Translations under genes and position numbers: made by a program | Part shown: in pieces, positions 6,745-13,436 of the stretch | How positions within the stretch are numbered: the first letter of the stretch is position 1 | How the letters are laid out: each line of letters starts with the position of its first letter | Source of the DNA: Bacillota bacterium | GTDB lineage: Bacteria; Bacillota; Clostridia; TANB77; CAG-465 | Length of the DNA stretch: 18,758 nucleotides | Assembly (NCBI GenBank): GCA_023460515.1 | Contig: JAEWPS010000057.1 | Coordinates: 1 to 18,758 of the forward strand | Reading direction: 5' to 3' | The notes under the pieces: model-generated | Told to the model about the DNA's origin: nothing | Databases searched by the model: none | The model's input: only the letters and a program-made list of their open reading frames with translations

Positions 6745-6846
6745 GGCCGGGCCCTGCGGGTCGGCGGGGAAAAAATCATCCTCGCACTCTGCGCTCCGGT
6801 ATTTTTTCCTGCCGAGCCTTGACGCCTTTCCGGAGGGAGAACGGCT
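6722..6846. repeat. Large compound inverted-repeat region
   Basis: The outer arms are AGCCGTT (6722-6728) and AACGGCT (6840-6846). Inside, ACCGGAGCGCA (6733-6743) pairs perfectly with TGCGCTCCGGT (6790-6800). GGCGGGGAAAAAAT (6763-6776) pairs with ATTTTTTCCTGCC (6801-6813), with one small bulge. CAAGGC (6742-6747) matches GCCTTG (6816-6821). The second and third pairs cross. The gap 6481-6916 holds no gene. It could be a structured RNA, a control region between the divergent HTH and sigma-like genes, or a transfer-related site. Confidence 0.6.
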
Positions 6847-6871
6847 GTAAGGCATACAAAGAAACAAGAGT

Positions 6872-6886
6872 GCCCGTACTACGGGC
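6872..6886. promoter_or_regulatory. Palindrome upstream of the sigma-like gene
   Basis: GCCCGTA-C-TACGGGC is a perfect 7-bp inverted repeat 30 bp before the ATG at 6917. It may be an operator or a leader hairpin; nothing else identifies it. Confidence 0.4.
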
Positions 6887-6916
6887 CGGATGTCTAACAG
6901 ATAAAAGCAAAAGGAT

Positions 6917-7477
6917 ATGGCAACAAAAGACGTGAAAGAATTCAACGGATGGTTTAACCGTTCATACGCGAGATTGAAGGAGAGACTCTCCATCTATGGA
7001 AAAATCGACGAAGACGCGTTCCATGACGCATATCTGGCTGTCAGGAAGCAGATAATGTTCTCAAGTGTCGGGATAGAAGATCCGGAGTCCTATTTCTTCG
7101 GATGCTACCGAAGAATCCTGCAGTCGGGCGCAAGGGATGAAAGCCGTTACGACAGCCCCGGAGACGAGTATTTCGCAAGACTGGGTGAGACGGACTGCGC
7201 GGAAGAGACAGAGGAACGGGAAGAGATGCTTACCGGATGCGACAGGCTGGTAAGGGACATACAGAAGTTCCTCAGGCGGCATTTCTCCTATGAGGATTAT
7301 AGGATATTCATGCTGCGGTTCTACGAGACCGGAAGCTCATTCCGCACCATAGCCAGGCACATGGGCGAGAAGACCTCGGTGGTGACACGCAGGGCACAGG
7401 CGATGATGGAATCCATCCGGGCAAACCGGAAGTTCATCGCCCAAAGAAGATTGATCATGGCCGGCGAGGCGGCATAA
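6917..7477 (+). CDS. Sigma-70-like protein of a conjugative transposon
   Basis: This 186-residue protein has the layout of a small sigma factor. Residues about 20-60 resemble region 2 (DEDAFHDAYLAVRKQI, and PESYFFGCYRRIL). Residues about 125-172 resemble region 4 with an HTH (SFRTIARHMGEKTSVVTRRA). Between them is an acidic linker (about residues 80-105). An AAAGG ribosome-binding site stands just before the ATG. Genes of this kind occur in Bacteroidales integrative elements, and I infer that it controls element genes. It is followed 36 bp later by the 7514-7927 gene. It may not be a true sigma factor, since region 2 is weak. Confidence 0.65.
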   Translation: MATKDVKEFNGWFNRSYARLKERLSIYGKIDEDAFHDAYLAVRKQIMFSSVGIEDPESYFFGCYRRILQSGARDESRYDSPGDEYFARLGETDCAEETEEREEMLTGCDRLVRDIQKFLRRHFSYEDYRIFMLRFYETGSSFRTIARHMGEKTSVVTRRAQAMMESIRANRKFIAQRRLIMAGEAA

Positions 7478-7513
7478 AAGACAATAAATGTATCACTCAA
7501 AACATAATCGATT

Positions 7514-7927
7514 ATGAAACTGACAGTTTATGACAAGAGCAATTCCCATCCGGCACTGACCTACAAAGGCAAACGGATCATCACGGTATGCCGTGACGGC
7601 AGCATGTACCTGAGCAGGATATTGAGCAGGGAACTGAGCCTGCACGCAGGAAACAGGCTATGTATCGCCAGGGACGAAGACAGGCCAAAGGACTGGTACA
7701 TGTTCGTCTCGGATGACGGAAACGGATTCACGATATGGAACGATCCGCGTTGCGCCCGCTTCTCGAACAGCTTCATCGCCGGCATGATACTTGATGCGGC
7801 AAAGGTCGAGAAATGCGCCGGTTTCATGGTGGCGAAAGAGCCGGTGAATGTGGACGGCAGGCTATGCTACCGGATAATACTCGACAACCCGATACCGAAG
7901 GGAGTAAGAGCCACCGGTACGAGATAA
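7514..7927 (+). CDS. Conserved hypothetical protein of the conjugative-transposon remnant
   Basis: A 137-residue soluble protein, mainly beta-strand by composition, with no signal peptide and no motif I recognise. Visible features are a YKGKRIITV strand near residue 17 and a DDGNGFTIW turn near residues 68-76. Codon use and GC content match the sigma-like gene upstream (36-bp gap), so the two probably form one operon. It faces the DUF3408 gene convergently. Confidence 0.65.
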   Translation: MKLTVYDKSNSHPALTYKGKRIITVCRDGSMYLSRILSRELSLHAGNRLCIARDEDRPKDWYMFVSDDGNGFTIWNDPRCARFSNSFIAGMILDAAKVEKCAGFMVAKEPVNVDGRLCYRIILDNPIPKGVRATGTR

Positions 7928-8021
7928 GCCCGATATCCGAAAGAAAAAGCAGGGGATATCCGAAGGAAGGAAAAAGATCCGACCTCCGGGTGTCCCTTTT
8001 TTCATGCGCCCACAGGCAGAA

Positions 8022-8528
8022 TCACAACGGTTTCAGGTTGATACGGCTGCTGTAGATGGCGTTCAGCTCGTCACGGTACTGTTCCAGATGGGCCGAAAGG
8101 ATATTGTCGATGTAGCAGGAAATGCTGACAGTCGGCGCTATCACGGAAAGCAGGGTACGCACCCGTTCATAGTTCTCACTGCTGACATAGGTCTGCCGGC
8201 GCTCTTTCACAACGTTGTTGCCGAACAGATGTTCGGGATACTCCTGAAGACTGTTCTTTTTCCGGTGTGTTTTCTCCCGAAGAACCGGAGATGGTGCTTC
8301 TTCCTCACCGCCGGACACACCGGAACCGGGAACTTCCACCTTGTCGGATTTGGCAGGAATCCCGGACCGATTTTCCGTTTCCGGTTTCTTGTCATCTTCT
8401 TTTTGGGAGTTAGCAGCGTTGCTCCCATAACGATTTTCCAGGACAGAGGCGGGAATATCCCCGGCCATTACGCGGCGTATCTGCTCCTCGTCGATTTTAA
8501 CTTCCTTTCTCTTTACCATGAATTCCAT
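8022..8528 (-). CDS. DUF3408 family conjugative-transposon protein
   Basis: The conserved C-terminal domain is visible: a VSSENYERVRTLLSVIAPTV stretch, then SCYIDNILSAHLEQYRDEL and a short tail with INLKPL. This is DUF3408, encoded near the parA gene in CTnDOT-like elements. The N-terminal half is a low-complexity charged and Pro-rich linker. The frame is open to 8600, but the Met at 8528 (MEFMVKRKEV) is a better start than the longer one; 8519 is also possible. The rest of the transfer operon is missing on the left, so this is an isolated remnant. Expected role: DNA-binding partner in transfer initiation, by analogy only. Confidence 0.75.
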   Translation of the reverse strand: MEFMVKRKEVKIDEEQIRRVMAGDIPASVLENRYGSNAANSQKEDDKKPETENRSGIPAKSDKVEVPGSGVSGGEEEAPSPVLREKTHRKKNSLQEYPEHLFGNNVVKERRQTYVSSENYERVRTLLSVIAPTVSISCYIDNILSAHLEQYRDELNAIYSSRINLKPL

Positions 8529-8641
8529 ATTTTTGATAGTTGAACAATTCTTTTCCGGCAGTTCTGCATTTTCATCACGTTGTGAATGTAAGAATACCAC
8601 CCTTATTACATGCTTGCATTATCTGACGGGTATGTGCATCC

Positions 8642-8785
8642 GACCGGCAAGCCGGTCATGTATCCAATCCCCCACGTGTCCAGTCTGACATTAAGCCGGT
8701 CACGCATTCACACATGGGGGAACGGTTGCCTTATTATGTTCTTACATATCCCCGTTCACCCGTTACCGAACGGTTTAAGGCAACC
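8642..8785. other. Inverted- and direct-repeat region, possible oriT remnant
   Basis: GACCGGC-AA-GCCGGTC lies at 8642-8657. CCCCCACGTGT (8669-8679) pairs with ACACATGGGGG (8710-8720) with one mismatch. GGTTGCCTTA (8724-8733) pairs perfectly with TAAGGCAACC (8776-8785), and CCGTTC/GAACGG (8752-8757/8768-8773) nests inside. AAGCCGGTCA occurs twice (8649-8658 and 8693-8702). In CTnDOT-like elements, the gap upstream of the parA/DUF3408 genes separates them from the mob genes and carries the transfer origin. That is the basis for the oriT suggestion. Confidence 0.35.
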
Positions 8786-9251
8786 ATACACCATGTACCT
8801 GACGCACACTTGGATGATTGAACTGCCGAACACATGCTGACATGCGGCAAAATAACGATAAATTTTCCGGATTGGCACTATCATGGCGGTCTGCTGACAG
8901 TCTGTGACACTGTATGTCATCCTGTTACACCGCTCAAATGCTCCGGTGACTCCGGTTTTGGGTATTCAAAAAGTGATAAGGATGGCGGCGGAAGGATTTT
9001 ATAGGTGGGAAGTGGATAAGATGCCATATTTTGATTTTTCGACAGAAAAATTCATGTTCAAACGAACATGGCAAGTTGTGTTTTCGGTAACAAGAAATGT
9101 AATTGTAATCTATTGAATAATATACTTTTGAAGAAGTAGAGTATAACAATGGGTAACGATGTAGAAACGAGCGAACTTCTTTAGTCTGTTATATTTTTCC
9201 ATTGCTTCAAATAACTCTTGCACAAAGATAATGCATCTTTTTTAAAGAATA
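8786..9251. other. Gene-free stretch with the junction of two elements
   Basis: No credible gene lies between 8529 and 9287. GC content falls sharply around 8990-9110, from transposon-like GC to AT-rich DNA. I take this as the approximate border between the conjugative-transposon remnant and the mobilizable element. Around 8890-8925 the words TGACA and TGTCA recur. The short open frame at 8904-9116 lacks a ribosome-binding site and codon bias. Confidence 0.45.
9053..9070. repeat. Perfect inverted repeat near the element border
   Basis: CATGTTC-AAAC-GAACATG, 7-bp arms and 4-nt centre. It sits where GC content changes. It could be an operator or a recombinase site; no gene start is near it. 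Confidence 0.45.
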
Positions 9252-9267
9252 TACTTACTACTAAGTA
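9252..9267. promoter_or_regulatory. TetR operator, copy 1 (TACTTAnnnnTAAGTA)
   Basis: TACTTA-CTAC-TAAGTA is a perfect palindrome just upstream of the -7 box of the tetR gene. The same palindrome is repeated before the dinB-like gene (9855-9870). TetR-family proteins typically bind 16-bp palindromes like this, so it is probably the autoregulatory operator. Confidence 0.75.
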
Positions 9268-9275
9268 AATTTGAT

Positions 9276-9283
9276 TATATTTG
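9276..9283 (+). promoter_or_regulatory. tetR promoter -7 element
   Basis: TATATTTG fits TAnnTTTG and lies only 4 bp before the ATG at 9288, so the transcript would be leaderless or nearly so. The operator overlaps the spacer region, as expected for direct repression. Confidence 0.5.
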
Positions 9284-9287
9284 CATC

Positions 9288-9833
9288 ATGAATGATACAA
9301 GAAGTGAAATAATACGGTTAGGGAGTGAATTGATTCGTTCTGTTGGCTACAATTCTTTTAGCTACGCTGACATATCTAAAGCGTTGAATATAAAGAATGC
9401 AGCTATCCATTATTATTTCCCTTCAAAGTCAGATTTAGGAGTGGAGATAATAAAGAGGAATCTTAATGCTTTCAACGAACTAACTAAAACATGGGAAGGC
9501 TTAGATTACAAATTGCAGTTTTCCAATTACATTCATATGCACGATAGTTTTATTGGTAATCACTGGCTTTGTATAGTTGGTTCACTTTCTCCATCTTATG
9601 ACACTTTACCTGAAAACATGCAGAAAGAATTGAAGGGATTGGTAAATACAATCCTAAAATGGCTAACAGCATTATTAGACAATGGACTAAAAACTAATAT
9701 TTTTTCATTTACGGAAACACCAAGAACAAAGGCTTTCATAGTTCATTCTGCGTTACTGTCTTCTTTACAAATGAATAAAGTATTAAAAAATGATGTATAT
9801 AAGTCTATACAGGAAGGACTATTAAATATCTAA
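9288..9833 (+). CDS. TetR/AcrR-family transcriptional regulator
   Basis: This 181-residue protein has the TetR N-terminal HTH at residues about 5-50: IIRLGSELIRSVGYNSFSYA, then ISKALNIKNAAIHYYFPSKS, with the family's conserved Y-Y-F-x-S-K at the end of the HTH. The C-terminal domain is helical and has a Cys and several Trp residues that may line a ligand pocket; the ligand is unknown. A matching operator stands before this gene and before the dinB-like gene 52 bp downstream, so it likely represses itself and its neighbour. Its low GC matches the rest of the mobilizable element. Confidence 0.93.
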   Translation: MNDTRSEIIRLGSELIRSVGYNSFSYADISKALNIKNAAIHYYFPSKSDLGVEIIKRNLNAFNELTKTWEGLDYKLQFSNYIHMHDSFIGNHWLCIVGSLSPSYDTLPENMQKELKGLVNTILKWLTALLDNGLKTNIFSFTETPRTKAFIVHSALLSSLQMNKVLKNDVYKSIQEGLLNI

Positions 9834-9854
9834 TATTTTTTTATCCAAAAAACT

Positions 9855-9870
9855 TACTTACTAATAAGTA
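9855..9870. promoter_or_regulatory. TetR operator, copy 2
   Basis: TACTTA-CTAA-TAAGTA, identical in both arms to the operator at 9252-9267, placed 15 bp before the ATG of the dinB-like gene. This indicates that the downstream gene is controlled separately by the same repressor rather than only by read-through. Confidence 0.75.
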
Positions 9871-9885
9871 TATAAATTCATAAAG

Positions 9886-10410
9886 ATGAGAAAGATTGAT
9901 TTTTTAAGAGAACAGATTATTGAATCGAGGAATTTTGTAAATCGTTTGATTTCCGAAATTCCACAAGATTTATGGTACACAATTCCTGAAAGCACAGATT
10001 CAAACTTTGCTTGGCAAATTGGACACTTGATGATTAGTCAAAACTTCCACGCTATCACATGTATCACTGGAAGAAATCCTAAAATCGCTGAACTAATACC
10101 TATTGTTGATTATGTGAAGATATTCAATGGTATGGGTACTTTGCATAGGTCAGTAGAAAAGAACTTGATTTCAGCATATAAGCTAAAAGAGCAGTTCGAT
10201 GCTATTCACGAAATATGCATAGATAATTTAACGCAATTAAATGATGATATATTAATTGAACAATTAGAACCTATCCCATTCAAACATCCAGTAGCTAATA
10301 ATAAATATGAAGCTTTATCATGGTGTTTCAAACATGAAATGTGGCATAGTGCTGAGATGGAAGCTATCAAAGTAGCTTTAAACTATCCAATAGTATGGCT
10401 AGAAAAATAG
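9886..10410 (+). CDS. DinB-superfamily metalloprotein
   Basis: This 174-residue protein has the DinB/YfiT four-helix-bundle signature: an early helix, then WQIGHLMISQNFHA near residues 44-57 (first metal His), and KHEMWHSAEMEAI near residues 149-161 (the second and third His in HxxxxH-type spacing). The fold is the DinB-like family of metal-dependent thiol transferases or hydrolases, not the DNA polymerase IV of the same name. It is under the TetR operator at 9855-9870, so the substrate is probably the inducer-related small molecule. It could be a detoxification or resistance-type gene carried as cargo; no substrate can be read from the sequence. Confidence 0.8.
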   Translation: MRKIDFLREQIIESRNFVNRLISEIPQDLWYTIPESTDSNFAWQIGHLMISQNFHAITCITGRNPKIAELIPIVDYVKIFNGMGTLHRSVEKNLISAYKLKEQFDAIHEICIDNLTQLNDDILIEQLEPIPFKHPVANNKYEALSWCFKHEMWHSAEMEAIKVALNYPIVWLEK

Positions 10411-10495
10411 AGTTCTAAGATAAGCTCAATATAGCTAAATCATTCTGCATAAAACAGATTATTTAATCTGACAATTAATATTTACATTAAAATTT

Positions 10496-11137
10496 ATGCG
10501 TATGAATGAATTATTAGGTATGAGGTTTTTAAGACTATTGTCTGAATCCTCGCAAGAAGTAACTAACGAAAAAATGCAAGATGCTTATGGCGAATTTGTC
10601 GAACAAATAAGAATAGTGGGGGATGGGAATGATTACTCCACTATTTACCGTATTCTTACAGCTACCCGTATTGAGATAGCTTCACTTGAAACAGCACCTC
10701 TTTACGGGCAGGGGGAAAATGCGCTTAAAAAGCGGTTCTTACAAAAAACACAGGCGATTATTAACGCAGAACTGGAACTGCTAAATTTCAAAATCACACA
10801 TCCCGAATCGTTTCCTTTGGTAACTCCATTGACATTTGAATCTTCTTTATCGGTCATACCTAAGTTTCCTAATCTCGGAATCATGGGTATGACCGAAATT
10901 CTTTCAGCCCTGATGCTGTTGGGTGGCATCACCGACAACATAGGCAAGAATCCAACTATCATCGCTTTTTCGGAAGTCTTTGAACAGGCTTTCGGATTTA
11001 GTTTTAACGGTATCTATGACCGTCAAAGCGAACTTTTCAAACGCAAGCCATGTAACCTCACTAAAACACTGGATGCTTTAAAAACAGTCCTTACTAAAGA
11101 ATACAAGCAACGGCAAGCGGAAGCACTAAAAAAATAA
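10496..11137 (+). CDS. RteC-like regulatory protein (tentative)
   Basis: This 213-residue protein has a helical N-terminal half. Its C-terminal half reads MTEILSALMLLGGI, then FSEVFEQAFGFSFNGIYDRQSELFKRK and a closing TLDALKTVLTKEY helix. The order and spacing (hydrophobic strand, F-E-x-x-F, x-I-Y-x, basic R-K, L-x-x-L-K helix) resemble RteC, the regulator of excision in CTnDOT-type elements, which has a similar length. The similarity is partial and I could not test it. The start could be the ATG at 10496 or 10502. A terminator-like hairpin follows at 11194-11226. Confidence 0.5.
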   Translation: MRMNELLGMRFLRLLSESSQEVTNEKMQDAYGEFVEQIRIVGDGNDYSTIYRILTATRIEIASLETAPLYGQGENALKKRFLQKTQAIINAELELLNFKITHPESFPLVTPLTFESSLSVIPKFPNLGIMGMTEILSALMLLGGITDNIGKNPTIIAFSEVFEQAFGFSFNGIYDRQSELFKRKPCNLTKTLDALKTVLTKEYKQRQAEALKK

Positions 11138-11193
11138 AGATGAAAAAAGATAATTTTGCAATAGATTGATAAATAGCTATTTGTGTTTGTGAT

Positions 11194-11226
11194 ATAGAGG
11201 GGTCAATACCGGACTCCTCTATTTTT
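11194..11226 (+). terminator. Rho-independent terminator after the RteC-like gene
   Basis: ATAGAGG (11194-11200) pairs with CCTCTAT (11216-11222). After a G/T mismatch, GTC pairs with GAC, and TTTTT follows. It is 56 bp downstream of the stop at 11135-11137 and insulates the next gene. Confidence 0.75.
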
Positions 11227-11300
11227 AGTTCTTTATTCTGCCGTCCTTTGCTTCATCAATCGGTTGAGAACAATAATGTTAAACTTAAAATTGAAGCAAA

Positions 11301-11642
11301 ATGTATGTAGATAATGAAAATTTCGACAAGTGGATGGAAAGGTTATCAAAGAAGCTCACCGAAGTTGGGCAAGACCTGAAATCACTTATCAATACTGACA
11401 AGGTAATGGGTGAGAACGACAAACTATTAGATAATCAGGATTTAGCGTTTCTACTAAAAGTATCTTTCCGAACCTTGCAACGGTATCGAGTAAGTGGCAA
11501 ACTTCCTTACTTTACGATAAGTCATAAGACCTATTATCGTTCAGCCGACATTCGGGCATTTGTTCAAGAAAATGCTGATAGCAAGACCTATGAGCGATTT
11601 AAAAAGGAAAATCAACTTGATAAGCAAACCGAAGCAAAATAA
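11301..11642 (+). CDS. Small helix-turn-helix protein of the mobilizable element
   Basis: This 113-residue protein has the same architecture as the HTH protein at 6118-6480: an amphipathic N-terminal helix, then LDNQDLAFLLKVSFRTLQ, GKLPYFTISHKTYYRSADI (residues about 43-88) and a charged C-terminal tail. It is monocistronic between the terminator at 11194-11226 and the hairpin cluster at 11735-11838. Genes of this kind regulate excision or mobilization in Bacteroidales transposons; the exact target is unknown. Confidence 0.8.
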   Translation: MYVDNENFDKWMERLSKKLTEVGQDLKSLINTDKVMGENDKLLDNQDLAFLLKVSFRTLQRYRVSGKLPYFTISHKTYYRSADIRAFVQENADSKTYERFKKENQLDKQTEAK

Positions 11643-11734
11643 GGTGGGTAATGTTACCGCCTGATGGAATGTTACCATTCCCCATTTAGCAGAAATCGCC
11701 TCGCTCTGTAGCTCGGCTCGTTTCGTTAAATGAA

Positions 11735-11838
11735 GCAAGAGGGAACTGGACAAGTCCTGTTCTTCCCTCTTGCCCTGCGGGGCAAAGCCTTCGGCTTTAA
11801 TAGGTTACGTTCGTAACCATTTATAATAGTGATTATAA
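11735..11838. other. Chain of five hairpins, candidate oriT of the mobilizable element
   Basis: GCAAGAGGGAA (11735-11745) and TTCCCTCTTGC (11763-11773) are perfect arms around a nested GGAC-AA-GTCC. GCCC/GGGC follows (11772-11783), then AAAGCC-TTC-GGCTTT (11784-11798), GGTTACG-TT-CGTAACC (11803-11818) and TTATAAT-AGTG-ATTATAA (11821-11838). No gene lies between 11643 and 11905. The location just upstream of the mobilization genes and the dense inverted repeats fit an origin of transfer. The nick site cannot be named from sequence alone. Confidence 0.55.
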
Positions 11839-11905
11839 GACAGAAATGTATTTCGCTTATAATCAACTAAATGAATCTCGTTTTCCTTATAAAAAAGTTA
11901 TAATC
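11821..11905. repeat. TTATAATC iteron-like repeats before the mobilization gene
   Basis: TTATAATC appears at 11857-11864 and 11898-11905, inverted at 11831-11838, with a near copy (TTATAATA) at 11821-11828. The last copy touches the ATG at 11906. These are plausible binding sites for the ribbon-helix-helix protein encoded next, giving autoregulation or relaxosome assembly. Confidence 0.5.
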
Positions 11906-12490
11906 ATGGATAAGACTAATAATATATCTACTCTTACCACCATCGGGATAGACCGACAAACGGGTAAGTTGATAGACAAGCTCTGCAAACGCTATTCGCT
12001 GAAAAAAGGGGAAATAGTCAGGCTGGCATTTAGCTATATTGATAAAGCGTGTATCAACCCCTCGGAAGCACCGGAATCCGTAAAATCGGAACTGGCGAAG
12101 ATAAACAAACGACAGGACGATATAATTCGTTTCATCCGTCACTACGAGGAAGAACAACTGAATCCAATGGTACGAACCGCCAATTCTATTGCCGTTCGCT
12201 TCGATGCTATCGGCAAGGAATTAGAAAACCTTATCCTTTCACAACTGGCAGCCAGTCAAGAAAGGCAAACAGCCGTACTGCAAAAGGTAAGTGAACAGTT
12301 CGGCAAGCACGCCGATGTAATCAACCAGCAGGGGAAACAACTCACCGCCCTGTATCAGATACACCAACGGGATTATAAGAAATTGCTCCAACTGATACAA
12401 CTCTATTCGGAGTTATCAACTTGTGGCGTGATGGACGGCAAACGGAAAGAAAACTTAAAGACGGAAATCGTCAATTTGATAAATACATAG
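11906..12490 (+). CDS. bfmA: BfmA/BtgA-family mobilization accessory protein
   Basis: The N-terminus is a ribbon-helix-helix-like DNA-binding segment (STLTTIGIDRQTGKLIDKLC, then YSLKKGEIVRLAFSYI, residues about 8-50). A long coiled coil follows through residues about 75-175. This is how the BfmA/BtgA proteins of Bacteroides mobilizable elements look. They assist the relaxase at oriT. I start it at the ATG 11906 rather than 11846, because a TTATAATC repeat stands directly before it and the upstream residues look unrelated. The relaxase gene begins 4 bp after its stop, so the two are co-transcribed. Confidence 0.8.
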   Translation: MDKTNNISTLTTIGIDRQTGKLIDKLCKRYSLKKGEIVRLAFSYIDKACINPSEAPESVKSELAKINKRQDDIIRFIRHYEEEQLNPMVRTANSIAVRFDAIGKELENLILSQLAASQERQTAVLQKVSEQFGKHADVINQQGKQLTALYQIHQRDYKKLLQLIQLYSELSTCGVMDGKRKENLKTEIVNLINT

Positions 12491-12494
12491 AACC

Positions 12495-13436
12495 ATGCAC
12501 ATAGATTTTGCCCCGCCATCGGCAGGAACATATAATAATACGGGTAGTTGTCGGCAATTAGCTTCATATATGGAGCATGAAGACTTGGAACGGATGGAGA
12601 AAGGAATCTATACCGATGGCTTTTTCAATCTGATAGAGGATAACATCTATAAATCAAAAGTTATAAAAGATATAGATACTAATACCGGGCAACTATTGAA
12701 AACGGATGCTAAGTTTTACGCTATTCATGTCAGCCCGTCGGAAAAGGAACTTCAAGCGATGGGTAATACAGAACAGGAACAAGCCGAAGCCATGAAACGG
12801 TATATCCGGGAAGTGTTTATTCCTGAATATGCCAAGAACTTCAACAAAGGACTATCCGAAGCGGATATAAAGTTTTACGGAAAGATACATTTTGACCGTA
12901 GCCGTTCCGACAACGAACTGAATATGCACTGTCATTTGATTGTGAGCCGAAAAGACCAAGCTAATAAAAAGAAGCTATCACCGCTTACCAACCACAAGAA
13001 CACCAAGAACGGAGTAATAAAAGGTGGTTTTGACCGTGTGAACCTGTTCCAACAAGCGGAACAGGGCTTTGATAAGCTGTTTGGCTACAACCGCCAATTA
13101 TCCGAATCGTTTGAGTATTCCAACACGATGAAGAACGGAAGCATTGACGATAAACTGAAAATGCAGGAGCAAGAATTGAAAGAGCCAAAACAATATTTTA
13201 CTGGCGAAAAGAAAAAAGAAACATTCCAACCCAGTGAAAAAGAAAACAATATTTCTTGTAATCTTGATAACAAGCAAAACAATGAACAATCTTTTAATCA
13301 GGTAAATAGCAAAACTGGAAATTCTTTACTGTCTATCTTCTCATTAAGAGATAGCAATAATTACGATGCAACATCGGCAGAGGAATTACAGTCACAGAAA
13401 CGTAAAAAGAAAAAGAAGAAAGGGATTAGACGATGA
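12495..13436 (+). CDS. DUF5712-type relaxase of a mobilizable transposon
   Basis: This 313-residue protein nicks oriT and carries the strand, as judged from context and family. It has the closely spaced histidines of the relaxase metal site, H145 and H147 in NMHCHLIVSRKD, preceded by H132 in GKIHFDRSRSD and H78 in FYAIHVSPSE. An N-terminal Tyr nucleophile is likely among Y14/Y27 (TYNNTG, ASYMEH), but I cannot assign it. The C-terminal third is Lys/Glu/Asn-rich and ends in a strongly basic tail (KRKKKKKKGIRR). The gene is downstream of bfmA by 4 bp and overlaps the GNAT start by ATGA, so one mRNA carries the three. Confidence 0.8.
   Translation: MHIDFAPPSAGTYNNTGSCRQLASYMEHEDLERMEKGIYTDGFFNLIEDNIYKSKVIKDIDTNTGQLLKTDAKFYAIHVSPSEKELQAMGNTEQEQAEAMKRYIREVFIPEYAKNFNKGLSEADIKFYGKIHFDRSRSDNELNMHCHLIVSRKDQANKKKLSPLTNHKNTKNGVIKGGFDRVNLFQQAEQGFDKLFGYNRQLSESFEYSNTMKNGSIDDKLKMQEQELKEPKQYFTGEKKKETFQPSEKENNISCNLDNKQNNEQSFNQVNSKTGNSLLSIFSLRDSNNYDATSAEELQSQKRKKKKKKGIRR

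Noticed and set aside
7928..8021. Terminator between convergent genes
   Set aside because: A T6 run exists near 7998-8003, but only a weak stem with wobble pairs precedes it; the clearest signal is a GATATCCGAA direct repeat of unknown meaning.
8004..8543. Open frame of 179 codons on the plus strand opposite the DUF3408 gene
   Set aside because: The minus-strand frame shows the DUF3408 domain; the plus-strand peptide is Phe/Leu-rich and lacks a ribosome-binding site.
8904..9116. Open frame of 70 codons on the plus strand
   Set aside because: It crosses the GC-content border, includes the 9053-9070 palindrome and shows no ribosome-binding site or family resemblance.
9886..10410. DNA polymerase IV (DinB of the Y family)
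   Set aside because: The protein is only 174 residues and shows the His pattern of the DinB/YfiT metalloprotein superfamily, unrelated to the polymerase.
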